Below are positions 12,303-23,499 of a stretch of 64,000 nt of DNA, piece after piece. The notes beneath the pieces were generated by a model. It was given only the letters and a program-made list of their open reading frames with translations, was not told the origin of the DNA and made no database searches. Position numbers and translations under genes: made by a program. The stretch spans positions 17,286,693 to 17,350,692 of the forward strand of contig NC_051088.1 of the NCBI RefSeq assembly GCF_901709675.1, read 5' to 3'. Positions within the stretch are counted from its first letter, which is position 1; every line of letters begins with the position of its first letter. Origin of the DNA: Syngnathus acus. Its lineage: Eukaryota; Chordata; Actinopteri; Syngnathiformes; Syngnathidae.

Positions 12303-14119
12303 ATGAGAAATGCTTCAGACACAACAGCTGTGTTTACCTCCACTATCTCCAAGGAGTATGATGTCGTCATGGGCTCAATTTATATTTTATATTGTGAGTA
12401 AACTCCTTGATGATCCTCAGCGGAAGTCGCCAAGTTGGCACACCTGAACAATTTGTTTTTTTCAATTCCCACCCAGGCGTGCTGTCCCTCCTAGGCAATT
12501 GCATTCTGTTACTTGTTGCACATCACAAACGCTCAAGCCTGAAGCCACCCGAGTTCTTCATCATCAATCTCTCCATCAGTGACCTTGGAATGACGCTCTT
12601 TTTATTCCCCCTGGCAATACCGTCAGCTTTCTCACACAGGTATGCCATCAAGTCTTAAGACTTTTTGGAATGGAATTATCACAAAAAGCAAGGTTCCACT
12701 ATTAATTAATCGACCATTATCGTTAAACATCTCATAGGGACTCCTATGTTGATAGTGTTACAAATTCAAGTTCCTTGATTTATTTAGTAGCATTTTGCTT
12801 GCCTTGAATTAGTTTGTGGTATCATGAGAATTTTTGTACATGTACAGGATTTTAGCATCAAAAATCTCATATTGGTCAAGCTCTAATCGATATTTAAGTT
12901 CAATTTCCTCCAGTCTTCACCATTTTCTTCTCTCCTCTGCATACAGGTGGCTGTTCGGAGAGACCGCCTGTCAACTCTATGCAATGTGTGGTGTACTGTT
13001 CGGTCTTTGCAGCCTGACAAACCTCACTGCCCTCTCTTTAGTTTGTTGCCTTAAAGTCTGCTTTCCAAATTATGGTGAGAAACTCATGGACAACCAACTA
13101 GTAGCTTGCAACTAGCAAAACAGCTCACTGAATCTCTTGTCTCAGGAAACAAGTTCTCTTGGGCACATGCTCGCCTCCTGGTGGTCGGAGTCTGGTGTTA
13201 CGCTTCAGTGTTTGCCTTGGGGCCCTTAGGACAGTGGGGACGATACGGCACGGAACCCTACGGCACGGCCTGTTGCATTGACTGGCACGCGCCCAACCAC
13301 GAGCTTTCAGCTATGTCGTACATTGTCTGCCTTTTTATCTTTTGTTACGCATTGCCCTGCACCATCATCTTTCTTTCCTACTCGTCTATCCTGCTCACGG
13401 TACGAGGGTCCCGGCAGGCTGTCCAGCAGCACGTGTCGCCGCAAGCTAAAAGCACCAGTGCGCACTCGCTTATTGTCAAGGTTAGAGCGAGTGAGTGTCT
13501 CTCTTCAACGTTAGCAACGTGAAAGTAGAGCAGTACAATATAGTAGTACACACTATTTTAAATCTGGACACAGGTACTTTTATATATTTACATAAAAATA
13601 TCTAACAACAATGTGACCTCACGTGAATATATTTCGGCCAAATATGCATGCAACTTTGAAATACAGCAGATTGTATACAAATAGATTTTGTCGATTGTAG
13701 TCTGGAACGTAACCCCAAATGAGAGATTATGGTTTTATGGATCAGTAGCTGTCTCTCTCTATTCTTTTCTACAGCTGTCAGTAGCAGTGTGTATAGGCTT
13801 CCTCTGTGCTTGGACTCCCTATGCCGGTGTTGCCATGTGGTCAGCATTCAGTGACGCCGCACGGGTTCCTCCGTCCGCATTCGCCGTGGCCGCTGTGTTT
13901 GCCAAATCCTCCACCGTCTACAATCCAGCGGTCTACCTGCTGTGCAAGCCAAACTTCCGCGAGTGTCTCTACAGGGACACCTTCACGTTATGGCAGAGGA
14001 TCTATAGGTCAAGTCCACGACTGGGTGCCACCCCAGAATCCAGCAAAGACACGAGTATCCCCGCACGCTTTTCAAACGGGCAAGTGGACGGATGTGAGGT
14101 CTGTCCTTCACTACGTTAA
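12303..14119 (+). CDS. Non-visual opsin (neuropsin-related, Opn6-9 type)
   Basis: Five exons: 12303-12393, 12477-12639, 12947-13074, 13146-13480, 13775-14119; 353 aa with frame kept throughout. It is a seven-helix receptor. Helix 1 has the LGNCILL motif. Cys93 and Cys170 form the usual disulfide pair. The Schiff-base lysine is Lys283 in VFAKSSTVYNP, followed by NPAVY (289-293). The position of the visual-opsin counterion Glu113 is Tyr96, while Glu164 matches Glu181, the ancestral counterion of non-visual opsins. The N-terminus starts MRNAS, a possible N-glycosylation site. ISKEYD before helix 1 and the CFPNYG loop resemble neuropsins. The E/DRY motif at the end of helix 3 is replaced by Val117-Cys118-Cys119. 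I am sure it is a retinal-binding opsin, but not which of Opn5, 6, 7, 8 or 9. Confidence 0.9.
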
Positions 14120-14515
14120 CAATCCTGCCATGTAGTGTCATGTAAGATCAACCCAAAGGACTGCTTGCATCCTGACTGGATCGGTTCACAGAGAGGTGAC
14201 ACTAAGCCAACTCGCCGCCGCCACACCACTGGCTGACTTCCTCTAGTGGTGCTGCCAAACAAAACAGGACCAGAAACACATGACGACATCACCGGGAAGG
14301 TGTTTTTGTGTACAAGTTGCAAGACTTTATAAAATTGCGAGATGGTCAGCTCTTATTGTGTTCCAATTCTCTACAAATGTGACCCACCACATCCTTTTTT
14401 ATGGCCCCTCAAAGCAAATTAAGTGTGTTTACTAAAATGGATGTGGTCTTTCTCATTTTGGCAGGAAAATCTATACGAGTATTTGGTATGCAACCAATGA
14501 TGATTTTAATAATCA

Positions 14516-14521
14516 AATAAA
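14516..14521 (+). terminator. Candidate poly(A) signal of the opsin gene
   Basis: AATAAA about 400 bp after the opsin stop codon, in AT-rich sequence. Confidence 0.5.
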
Positions 14522-15990
14522 CTGTTTATTTTTATTTTTGAAGGATCAATGAATCCTATTAAAAAAGCATTTTGATTTCCATCCCTTTATTCAAAAATTA
14601 CATCAAATTGACAGTGCAGACAATGCACAAACCCCAAAAACCGTGAAACTGTGATGCTCGCAATTCAAGCAAGAGTGCAGTTTGATGAAAAGTTCAGTCT
14701 GCAGTAGAAGGCGGTAAAAGTCCAAAATGACATGCCGTGGGGTGAGGGAGAATCGATTAATCTTAATTCTTATTCCAAGAACACAAGATTAATCAGATTA
14801 CTGTGATTAGACTCGCGGGGACACGTAAAACATAAGTGCAATTGATTTAGTTTTCCCTTTAGTTTCCTTTAAAGGATGGAATCCATCAAATTCTGGCAGC
14901 CACTTTTCTCCACAGGGACTCGGTTTTATTGTGGAACAGTCAGATTTAGGTGATGCACTTGGAACTATACTGTCTTGTGTTATGTGGACACTATATTGAT
15001 TACATTACTGATTGATTACATTCATTGTAGGTAATGTGCTCTCTTTCATAATCCTGGAGCAATTTTAATGCTACCGGACATATCCCAAAACATGTGATAC
15101 TGTGCTGTATATCACTTCATGTATGTGTAGAAAATACATAAAATACACAAAGAAAATATTGCGCTCTGTTTGATAAAGTCGAGTTTTGTTTATTATAAAG
15201 ATTGAGTGTCAATATAGTGATGTGGTGGTGAGAGGTTCAAGAGTAATATACTGACTTATGCACTGGTGTCAAAGTCAAGGTGAGGGAGGCCCGCCCAAAT
15301 AAAATGGGTTTATAAATAAATTGGGTTATTTAATATTTCTTTCTAACTTGATCTGTCCATTTAACGGAATTGACACAGAATTTCTAAAACAGCTCCCTGA
15401 GGAAAAACTATAACTACATTGTGGCACACCATGGAAATGAGTTCAACAGTCTTTGTCTAATGCATTACTATTTTGCCACAAGAGGGATTGAAATCATAGG
15501 ATTTCGTAGAAAGGAAAATAAATATATTTTTTCTTTATGGGGTAATTAATCATGAAAATAGAAATACTGCAGTTCTGGAAGCACTGCTTTTGGTTAAAAC
15601 AAAAAACGTCGTTGATGTGTTGCTTTGGAAGAGTTTTCAAGATTTCTGCACAAAGGGTACATTTCTATCCTCTTTAAAAGCATTTCTATTTCAGTACGTA
15701 CTCATTTGCGGTAATGATAAAATACCGCTACTGTTTGCTTATGACATGACTCCCCCTGCTGTTTACAAACGACAGATGATGAATGTACAATTGTATTCCA
15801 GTGGGCTGCTACTGCAAGGAATTCAAGAATCACTAGGAACAGTTTGATATTGATACCTGCATTTATTTATTTATTTATTTATTTATTTAAAAAAAAATTT
15901 TTTACATTTTTGGGGGGCTTGTAATTTGCTTGCTATCAACTCTACATTATTGCCTTTTTTCCGCATTACGTCAAACAGGCCGCTATTTTC
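14522..15990. other. Intergenic, opsin to rad21l1
   Basis: AT-rich with no recognised gene. It contains the (ATTT)n repeat at 15861-15889 followed by an A/T homopolymer. An 85-codon open frame at 15590 has no family resemblance. Confidence 0.5.
15861..15889. repeat. (ATTT)n microsatellite
   Basis: Seven uninterrupted ATTT units followed by A and T runs. Confidence 0.95.
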
Positions 15991-16108
15991 TTGGCCGGAA
16001 AGTTACATGACGTCACTAGCCGACGCAAGAAGCGGGATTTTCGAGTGAAGTACTCGTCATTTGCGAGAGCTGCTGGAATTGATGACGGATTCTTTATCTG
16101 CTTAAACT
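15991..16108 (+). promoter_or_regulatory. rad21l1: Putative promoter and untranslated first exon of rad21l1
   Basis: A CpG-containing island in AT-rich surroundings. It has a perfect palindromic CRE, TGACGTCA, at 16008-16015, and ends in a good donor, AACT|GTGAGT, at 16109. The matching acceptor TTTCAG at 16697-16702 is 22 bp before the rad21l1 ATG. An in-frame TGA at 16704 lies just upstream of that ATG, so this exon would be non-coding. CRE elements commonly drive testis genes through CREM, which would suit a meiotic gene; that link is inference. Confidence 0.4.
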
Positions 16109-16724
16109 GTGAGTTGGAAAAATTTATATACATGTACGACGTTACTCTTCTGAGCTGTGTCCATAATTGGAGGTTAACAGTACGTGGTAAAATCCTCGTC
16201 AAAGGACCTAACTACAAGCGTCGACGTTAACCTGTCACATTTATTTCCCACTTGAAATCCGTATTATTTTTTTTTCACCTTAACCCTGGGCACAAGGAAG
16301 GAATTCAATTTTGCGGTCAATGTTTTCCTTACTCCTGACAATGACAAATGACACGAAACTTTTCGGATGCCCCTCAGTGGTTGCTAGGTTACTCGACTGT
16401 CACCAGCGGTGACATAAACTAGTAAAAAAAAACAACGAAAAAAGCTAAAAAAAAAAAGAAACTCGTAAAATGTACTTTTTTTTTTCGGAAAAACTTTATT
16501 CACTCCCATGTTTTACAGTGTGAGAAGAACTGGGTTATACATACATTAATATAGAACTGATTACTTTTGTGAAAACCTATGTTAAACTCCTAACCAAAGC
16601 GAAGTTTTGCTGTGACATTTGCTGTCAAACTTTGTAATTTAACTCAACCGCTGGCAACACAATGACATGAATTAAACCATAGCATAAATATTTTTGTTTC
16701 AGGTGACAAGATTACTCCAGGAAT

Positions 16725-19700
16725 ATGCTCAACTATTTGACACCCTTCTTGTACAAGTGGGAAAAGCTGAAAGAAATTTGGTTATCTGTATACTATAACA
16801 GGAAGGTCACCAAGACCCATGTTATTGAATGTAATTTGGATTCAGCAGTAGAAGATATCGTATCTTCCCCACAGGTGCACAATTCTAAAGTATTAACGTC
16901 ATACGCCCAACAAATGCCCCAAAAGTACTGTACAAAATGGCTGCTACTGTATTTACAGATTCTGGGTTTACGACTGTCTGGATCTCTACTTCTTGGCGTG
17001 ACTCAGATCTTCTGCAGAAAAGCAAAATATCTCCTAACAGACTGCAGTCATGCCATGGATAAACTCAAACTGTCATTTAGGCCAGGTAAAACATTTGTAC
17101 TCATCATCTGTGGAGTGCAAATTTTATTTGTTGAAATTGGCCAACTTGATGGAATTAAAAAAAAAAAACTGCCAAATGTCTAACTGGGTGCTTATACCAA
17201 TTAATTGATGGACACTGAGTTGATTAGTGCCAGAATGTTAAGGGACCGTATAGACATTTTCTTTTACTCACGCCCCGAAGGTTCTGTTAGTTTTCTCTTG
17301 TCAAGTAAGATTATTCTGATATTGGCATCTGCTTGTAACCTTTTACATTCCAGATGCTCCAGAAAAGACAAAAAATTTGTCTTGTGAAGGATCTGAGGCC
17401 ACAGTAAAAGAAATCTCCTTGAGTAACGACATTTCTTACTTGCCTCACTCAAGGTACCTTTTTGTGTTCTTCTGATTACACTTCATATAACCATGAGTGA
17501 AAAATATGAATTATAAATGGCTGAATATTACATTCAAAATTTTAATTATTTGATTGATATTTATTATTCGTTATGTCTTTCTCTCCATTAGTGACTTCAA
17601 CGTGGATATGAATGTGGATGTCTACTCGCAAAACTTAAGTCATGCAGAGGAAATTACCATCAAGGAATATTCAAGTAACCATTGACAAAAACAGAAGAAT
17701 TCAATTATCTATACTCAGTTTAATCTGTTCTTAAGTTTTAAGTACTCTGTTGTATGAATGGCACAAGATGGATAGGACACATTAAAGAGGAAGTTAACCC
17801 CAATTTTTTTTTCACAATAACATGTTTTATGTGCCCCCAATAGTCCAAACACAGCATTTTGATTATATATTGCATTTGTGGGATTTGAGTTAAAAAAAAA
17901 TCAAGCTGATACTGTATCTCCAAGTCGCATTCCCCCCAGAAACATTTTCAGATTTTTTTCAAGTGAGGTGAATACTGAAAGAGTACTGGTTTGGATTATT
18001 GTTCTCTCTATGTGATTTGCAGTTGATATGACCATCAGTCAGCTGGATATGAACTTTCAAACTCTGGGTCACCCAGAAGACTTGTTCGGGGATGAGGACA
18101 TCGGAGTAGATTTATGTCTTGGTAGGTCTTCTTAAATGATCTGAACAGACATACGGTATTCTACGATTGTGTCCATTTTGACCAATTTATCTTGATTCTC
18201 TGTCATCTATTGTCAATAAAGTTGTGATTTTTGATCCCACAGACTTCCTGACATCCTGCGGCACTCATCCTGACTTTTCTGAGTTCATCCCAGATGATAA
18301 TGAGACACCTAACAAATATTCCCTCACCCAAAAGCATGGTACAACAGGGTTCTTAGAGATTCATTATTTAGCGTTCAGTTTCACAAATATATGTAAAAAT
18401 AGGTGCAACCTCCTGGTTGAGAAATTCCCTCTGTTCTTCAGATGTAATTAGAAGAGATCCTGCAGAGGAAGAAGAGTCCCTGAATCAGCCATCTTACAAG
18501 CAGACATCCTTTGTCGTTCCACCTGTGACTGATGCTTGTAGGCACAACCAAACTTTATTTACACCTATTACACTTAAATGTCTGAAACCAAACATGCAAA
18601 AATCTGGTCAATCCAAGGACAGATGTTGTCCTTGCAAATAGAAGTCGAATGGCCAAAAACTTCTTTGTATGTTGACATTGCCTTACAGCCGGAGGATAAT
18701 TGCTTAAGAAAGTACTGACTTAGACCATTTGAAGGGATACCAGTCATGGCCAAGATGGTAGTGATTATCAGGAGTCATAGAATTTACATGACACGTCTCC
18801 ATTGCACAGGCATGTGGCCTGTGGGCTAGATCTGGCCCGCCACATTAGCAAGTAAAGTGTATTGACTTCCTGTTTCTTGCTCAAATTCAAAATTGTCTTC
18901 ACTTTTAAAAACGTTCGGCAATTGCAAAGCATTTTTTATCGATTCCACTCTTAAAATAAAGTAGAAAAAAATAAATAATGGGCAATTATTTCAAATTTAG
19001 ATGTATTAAACATTACTTGACTCACTATTCTCATCTCCTCAGCAAGTACAAATAAGAAGAGAAGACAGAGGAAGTGCAACTTGATCATGGACCAAATGAC
19101 ATTTCTGAATGACAAAGTCATGCAGATGCAGCTTAGCGACGACTCTGATCTGATTGACATCCCGATCATGGCTACCCCCACTCAGCAGCTCATGTACTGG
19201 AAAGAAAGCGGAACTGCAGTCAAACTGCTCATGCGGCCATGCTCCAATGTTATAGGTTCAGAGATTAAGGAGGTACCCTGAAACCACTTTCTCTTCCCAG
19301 ATCAAGTCATAAAAACACCCGTTTGAAATGTATGATACTGCCGAATTCCATTTTCTCCTGATAGGCTTTTCCAAAGGACGTTATCCAGGTGACATTTGAG
19401 GAGGAAGAGGTCATGCGGCAAGATGACCATGAAGGTAGGATATTTCGCTCGAGTCGGGCCTGGCCGATTAATCAGTCGTCTGATTTCATTGGCTCTTTAA
19501 AATAATCATAATCTGCCAGAGTTTTACAGATTACACGATGATATATTCTTAATGTCCCATGAAACAGTAAATGGTGATCAGTGTTGGAGTCACAATAATG
19601 ATGTTATTGTGCCGTTTGTCCACTAGACGGGGCTCTGACGCCAATAAGCATCTCTCTGAGAGCGATTTGGTTACTGATTATGCAAGGGCTCCCGGTTTAA

Positions 19701-20808
19701 TACGCAATTTACAATTGTTATAACTAGCAATTAATGATATATTTGTCATTGCAATCATTAATGGACAAAAACCTATTTTTTAAAAATTCATTCTATATTT
19801 TTTAAATTGACCTGCTTGTCAGTTCTCAGACTTTTTTTTCCTGCCAAATATCAGAATTGGTCTCAAATAGTTTTTTTGGTCGCCATTATTTCCACACACA
19901 ACAGCGTGTCTTATTGAAGTGTTTCTGTTCTTTTCCACAGCTCTGTACCCTGTGTCCGCTCTCAGTAACACGAGCCCACTCAGCACAGAAAGCTTCAATG
20001 ATTCCTCCACAGAACACAAGCTCACAGAGGTTAATTATTCCAGCGACCACCTGAGTGACTTGGAGCTCATGCAAGTAAGCGCAAATATTTCTAGCCAATT
20101 GTGATGGTTCAGTCACATTTATCACATGTGCTTTGTGTCGCAGGATGAACACATATTGGACACAAGTCAACCAGTGCTTTCACCAGAGTACCCGATGTTT
20201 GTCCATCAGTCTCACATGGAGCAGCACAGTCAGGTGGCTTCAAAGTTTGTGTGGCTCAAGCTTTTGCCAGCATTGTTGGATTCAAATTAACTTGGCAGTG
20301 GGGCTACCATTTTCAAACCATTTGGTCCCTGTTAACTTGTCTCCCTGGAGGTTGAGCCGACACTTCCTGTAAATAACACGGTCCCTTTGTAACTTGCAGT
20401 CTTTGCTGGGCTGCCAAAACTCTGGGGAGAATCAGACGGTGGACCGACATTCACAGATGCTTCTGAAATCCCTACAAGTAAGTCCCTAAAAATAAAGTAA
20501 TTATTAATGCTGATATCAACCATCCTAAATCCAGTATTTCCTCTAGACTATATGGCAAAAAATTATGTATTTATATGTATATATAGTATATACATATTAA
20601 AGTTATGTGTGTGTGTGCACGTGTGTGGCAGTGTTCTGAGGGCACTTCGTTCTGCCTGAGGGACCTTTGCTCAGGACACACCCGCCTGCAGGTGGCTAGA
20701 ACAGTCCAGTGTTGCCTTATGCTTCATAAGGAAGGGGTTGTGAATCTGCACAAGAGTGGTCCATGCCACGACATCTTTCTCACCCTGGTTCTGCATTCTT
20801 CACGTTGA
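16725..20808 (+). CDS. rad21l1: RAD21-like 1, meiotic cohesin kleisin
   Basis: Thirteen exons: 16725-16874, 16959-17085, 17354-17453, 17592-17674, 18023-18121, 18243-18338, 18442-18537, 19043-19272, 19365-19434, 19941-20074, 20144-20233, 20400-20477, 20632-20808; 509 aa with all phases consistent. The N-terminal kleisin domain shows KVTKTHVIECNLDSAVEDIV and GSLLLGVTQIFCRKAKYLL, matching RAD21 and RAD21L. Residues 254-300 hold the central block NKKRRQRK, LSDDSDLIDIP, LMYWKESG. Residues about 440-509 form the C-terminal winged helix that binds SMC1. The family links SMC heads and STAG proteins in meiotic cohesin. RAD21L is favoured over RAD21 and REC8 by length (human RAD21L1 556 aa), by the fast divergence and by snph lying next to it, as in human 20p13. 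The start lacks the usual MFY. Confidence 0.93.
18810..18910. mobile_element. Degraded hAT-like MITE fragment in rad21l1 intron 7
   Basis: GGCCTGTGGGC, TGGCCCGCC and AAATTGTCTTCACT, in this order, match the element at 9559-9861. The ends are eroded. Confidence 0.5.
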
Positions 20809-21691
20809 AACACTAAACACAGTTTAAGAAGTTGTCAGTGGGTTCTTCAACAGGTTGCAGTCTTGGTTTTGGAGAACGTGGTTGTGTGTTAAATAATAAT
20901 ACAATTGCAAGAGAAAAATATTTATTTGTATTCATTCTAGAGCAACTCATAATTGAAGTGAAACCCAATTTTAGTTGAACTGAAAACAGAGCACTTTCTT
21001 CTGAGTGAAACGTTGAACAACAGTTGTTCTGCTGTTGGACAGTTGACATTTATTGCTTGAAAATGTTGACGCTGTTGCTGTTTTAAAAGCCAGCAGTGTG
21101 TATCAAACTGTACGTTACAATTTGTCATTAAATTATTAAGATCTGATTGCAACGTGTATCATTCAGGTTTGTTGCATTACAATCATCCCTGCTATGTTAC
21201 ACTTCACTTTTTCTAGGCTCACTGTGTTAAACAGAGGTAGCAAAATGAACACAAACGCATATTACAACACGACCTGCCATTTGTCACAACTCACGTAACT
21301 GAGCAGAGCTGCTCACGCTTAAGCCAGTTAACTCCCAACCAAGACTCGACTCTTGTTTGCCGACTCTGAGGTCACTCAATAGATCGTCACAGATACTACA
21401 GTACTGTCGACCATGAGGATGGCGATACCCAGTGGAGAAAAATACCTGCATGGTGCAACTCACATGCATTCCTTCTGGGATCATAAACATGCTCATTTGG
21501 TGTATATACAAATCATAAAATGCATTGAGTTGCTACTTTGTGGATTTTGTGGGTCACGGGGGTGGTCTGCAATACAAACCGGAGATTGGCCAATCCTAAG
21601 CATAATAATGTGTTTAATCCATACTGTATGAATATTGGCAGAAATGTCTTCCTGCTGGTTTCATTTCACTCTTCTGGGAAGACTTCTTTTA
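20809..21691. other. 3' flank of rad21l1
   Basis: AT-rich sequence that should contain the rad21l1 3' UTR. No canonical AATAAA stands out and no other gene is seen. Confidence 0.4.
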
Positions 21692-21749
21692 TTCCATCCA
21701 TTCTTGATTGGAGAATGGAGCCTACCCTATCCTGGCTGACTTCCTACAC

Positions 21750-22803
21750 CAGGGGTCGGGAACCTTTTTGGCAGACAGAGCCATAAATGCCCATTTTAAA
21801 AAAAAAAAAAAAATTCCCGTGAGAGCCATACCATTTAAAAAAACAAACAAACGATGGGCTAAATACAATTAAATGCATGTATTTTAATTAAGACCAACGA
21901 TTTTTTGAGTGTACTAATATATTCTTTTTAATAACGTTTTTATATTGAAAGTTAGAAAAAAAACTCACCATTAATGATACTTCTGGGGCTGCATTGTTTT
22001 GCTGATGGCTTTGTAGTCCGGTTGATATGCGGTGAGGTTGAGTTTCATGCAGGCGTTGAGGCGCTCATCAGTCATAATGGCCCGATCGTGGACGGTTCTT
22101 GCTGACAGAGGCATGTCTTTTATCCGTTTGAGTATCTTTTCTTTATCCGTGAAGTTGTCAAAAAGTTCATTTGCCACATCAAGCATAAATGTTGAAATAT
22201 TCACCATCAGTAAATGGCTTTCCGTTGCTCACAATTGCTAATGCGCCAGCAAAACTAACTGAATTAAAGTCACCTTGTCTGGTCCCTACACGGAGTTGAT
22301 GTTGACTAGCTTGACTAGCTTGACTAGCTCGGTCCACTCACTCTGAAATGTTCGGTAATCGTCATCTTTTTTTCTCTTCGCCATCTTTCTTGCTTGCCTG
22401 GCACACACCAGCTAGCTAGCTGAAATTTTAAATAAAGCGGATGGAATTTTACCTCTCACGACCCCGTAGGCACCGTGTTGTCCAATAGAAATCGCGCTTT
22501 TTTTTTGTCCGACCTAGCGTCACCCTTCTCTACACCGAAGGGCAGCTGGGATTGGCTGATATGACGCAACCGTGGATTTCAGCGGAAGAAAACAGATGGG
22601 ATGGATTGCAAACGTGATCATATTTTATATTTTGAAAGCTAATTTAACATTTTGATCTCAGTCGGTCTATTTTTTACTTTGATCATATAACAACATTATT
22701 TCTGACTTCGATTGTGTCAACAAATGTCAGATTTGTCCGCGAACCAGACATAGTCACCAAAAGAGCTATATATGGCTCGCGACCCATAGGTTCCCGACCC
22801 CTG
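21750..22803 (-). mobile_element. hAT (Charlie-like) element, internally deleted, perfect TSD
   Basis: A 1,054-bp element with perfect 15-bp inverted ends (CAGGGGTCGGGAACC) and a perfect 8-bp target duplication, TCCTACAC, at 21742-21749 and 22804-22811. On the minus strand it keeps the start of a hAT transposase (MAKRKKDDDYRTFQSEWTE, about 22384 downward) and, after an internal deletion and a frame break, a later piece at 21971-22240 containing DMPLSARTVHDRAIM. It cannot code a full transposase, so it is a non-autonomous derivative. Near its left end a 10-bp motif around TTGACTAGC repeats three times. Confidence 0.92.
21971..22207 (-). pseudogene. hAT transposase fragment
   Basis: This 78-codon open frame is inside the 21750-22803 element. 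It contains TFMLDVANELFDNFTDKEK and DMPLSARTVHDR, a block I recognise from vertebrate hAT transposases of the ZBED5/Charlie type. The upstream motif SNGKPFTDGE is in another frame, so the copy is broken. It lacks the catalytic core and the dimerisation domain. Confidence 0.8.
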
Positions 22804-22990
22804 TCCTACACAATGGGTGGGCCGCCAGTCAATCACTGTCCAAACAGACAACCATTCACTCACATTTACTGCCCCTGAATGAGAACTTGTGAAACCACGT
22901 TGCCTGCGCCAGGTGAACAACAGAAACACTTTCACATGTAAAATGAAACACACTACTACTGAAATGCTCACACATGCACAAGTAAAATAC

Positions 22991-23289
22991 CAGAGGCGTA
23001 GCCAAGCCGGGGCGAGCCGGGGCGGCGCCCCGGTTAGGACTCCCTGCGCCCCGGTTGGAAAAAAAAAAAAAAAAAAAAAATCGAGCTTTTTCGATTCTTC
23101 ATTTTCATGCCGTTTTTTTCTTTCGGTCTTGCGCGAATGTGCTTGCGCTATTCTATGTGCGCGATGTTATCCATTCACCGTTTGCCTCCCGGACGTTGTT
23201 TTAGCGATCAGCGAACGGCGTGGGTGATGTTCGATTTTTTTTCCTGTGGGCGTGCGCCCCTACTGGAAAAATTCCTGGCTACGCCTCTG
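22991..23289. mobile_element. hAT-like MITE with perfect TSD
   Basis: A 299-bp element with perfect 14-bp inverted ends (CAGAGGCGTAGCCA) and a perfect 8-bp duplication, TAAAATAC, at 22983-22990 and 23290-23297. The inside has CG-rich repeats (GCCCCGG), a poly(A) run of about 22, and a CpG-rich right part. It has no coding capacity. It lies 180 bp from the previous hAT. Confidence 0.9.
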
Positions 23290-23499
23290 TAAAATACTCT
23301 CACATATTCCACATTGACCTAAAAATCTTTTAATAACTATGGTGCTCTCACACTATTACTCATTCCTGAATTGTCCACACACTACTGAAACACTTTTTTT
23401 CAGTAGGCTATATGAGATAGATTGATTAATTGATCAGAAAGCATTTCAGTCCAGTATATCAAGAGTACTTTATTAGTAGTTGATACGTGTGAGAGCATT

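Larger units (their letters stand above)
21692..22872 (-). mobile_element. tRNA-derived SINE copy, minus orientation, split by a hAT element
   Basis: The two halves, 21692-21749 and about 22804-22872, together read as the tail part of the common fish SINE in reverse: ATTCCATCCATTC, GGAGCCTACCCTATCC and GGCTGACTTCC, then GCCGCCAGTCAATCAC and ACAACCATTCACTCACATTT. They are separated by the hAT at 21750-22803 and share its 8-bp duplication, so the SINE was there first. Confidence 0.75.

Noticed and set aside
15590-15847. 85-codon open frame upstream of rad21l1
   Set aside because: No Met start (TTG), AT-rich, no family resemblance.
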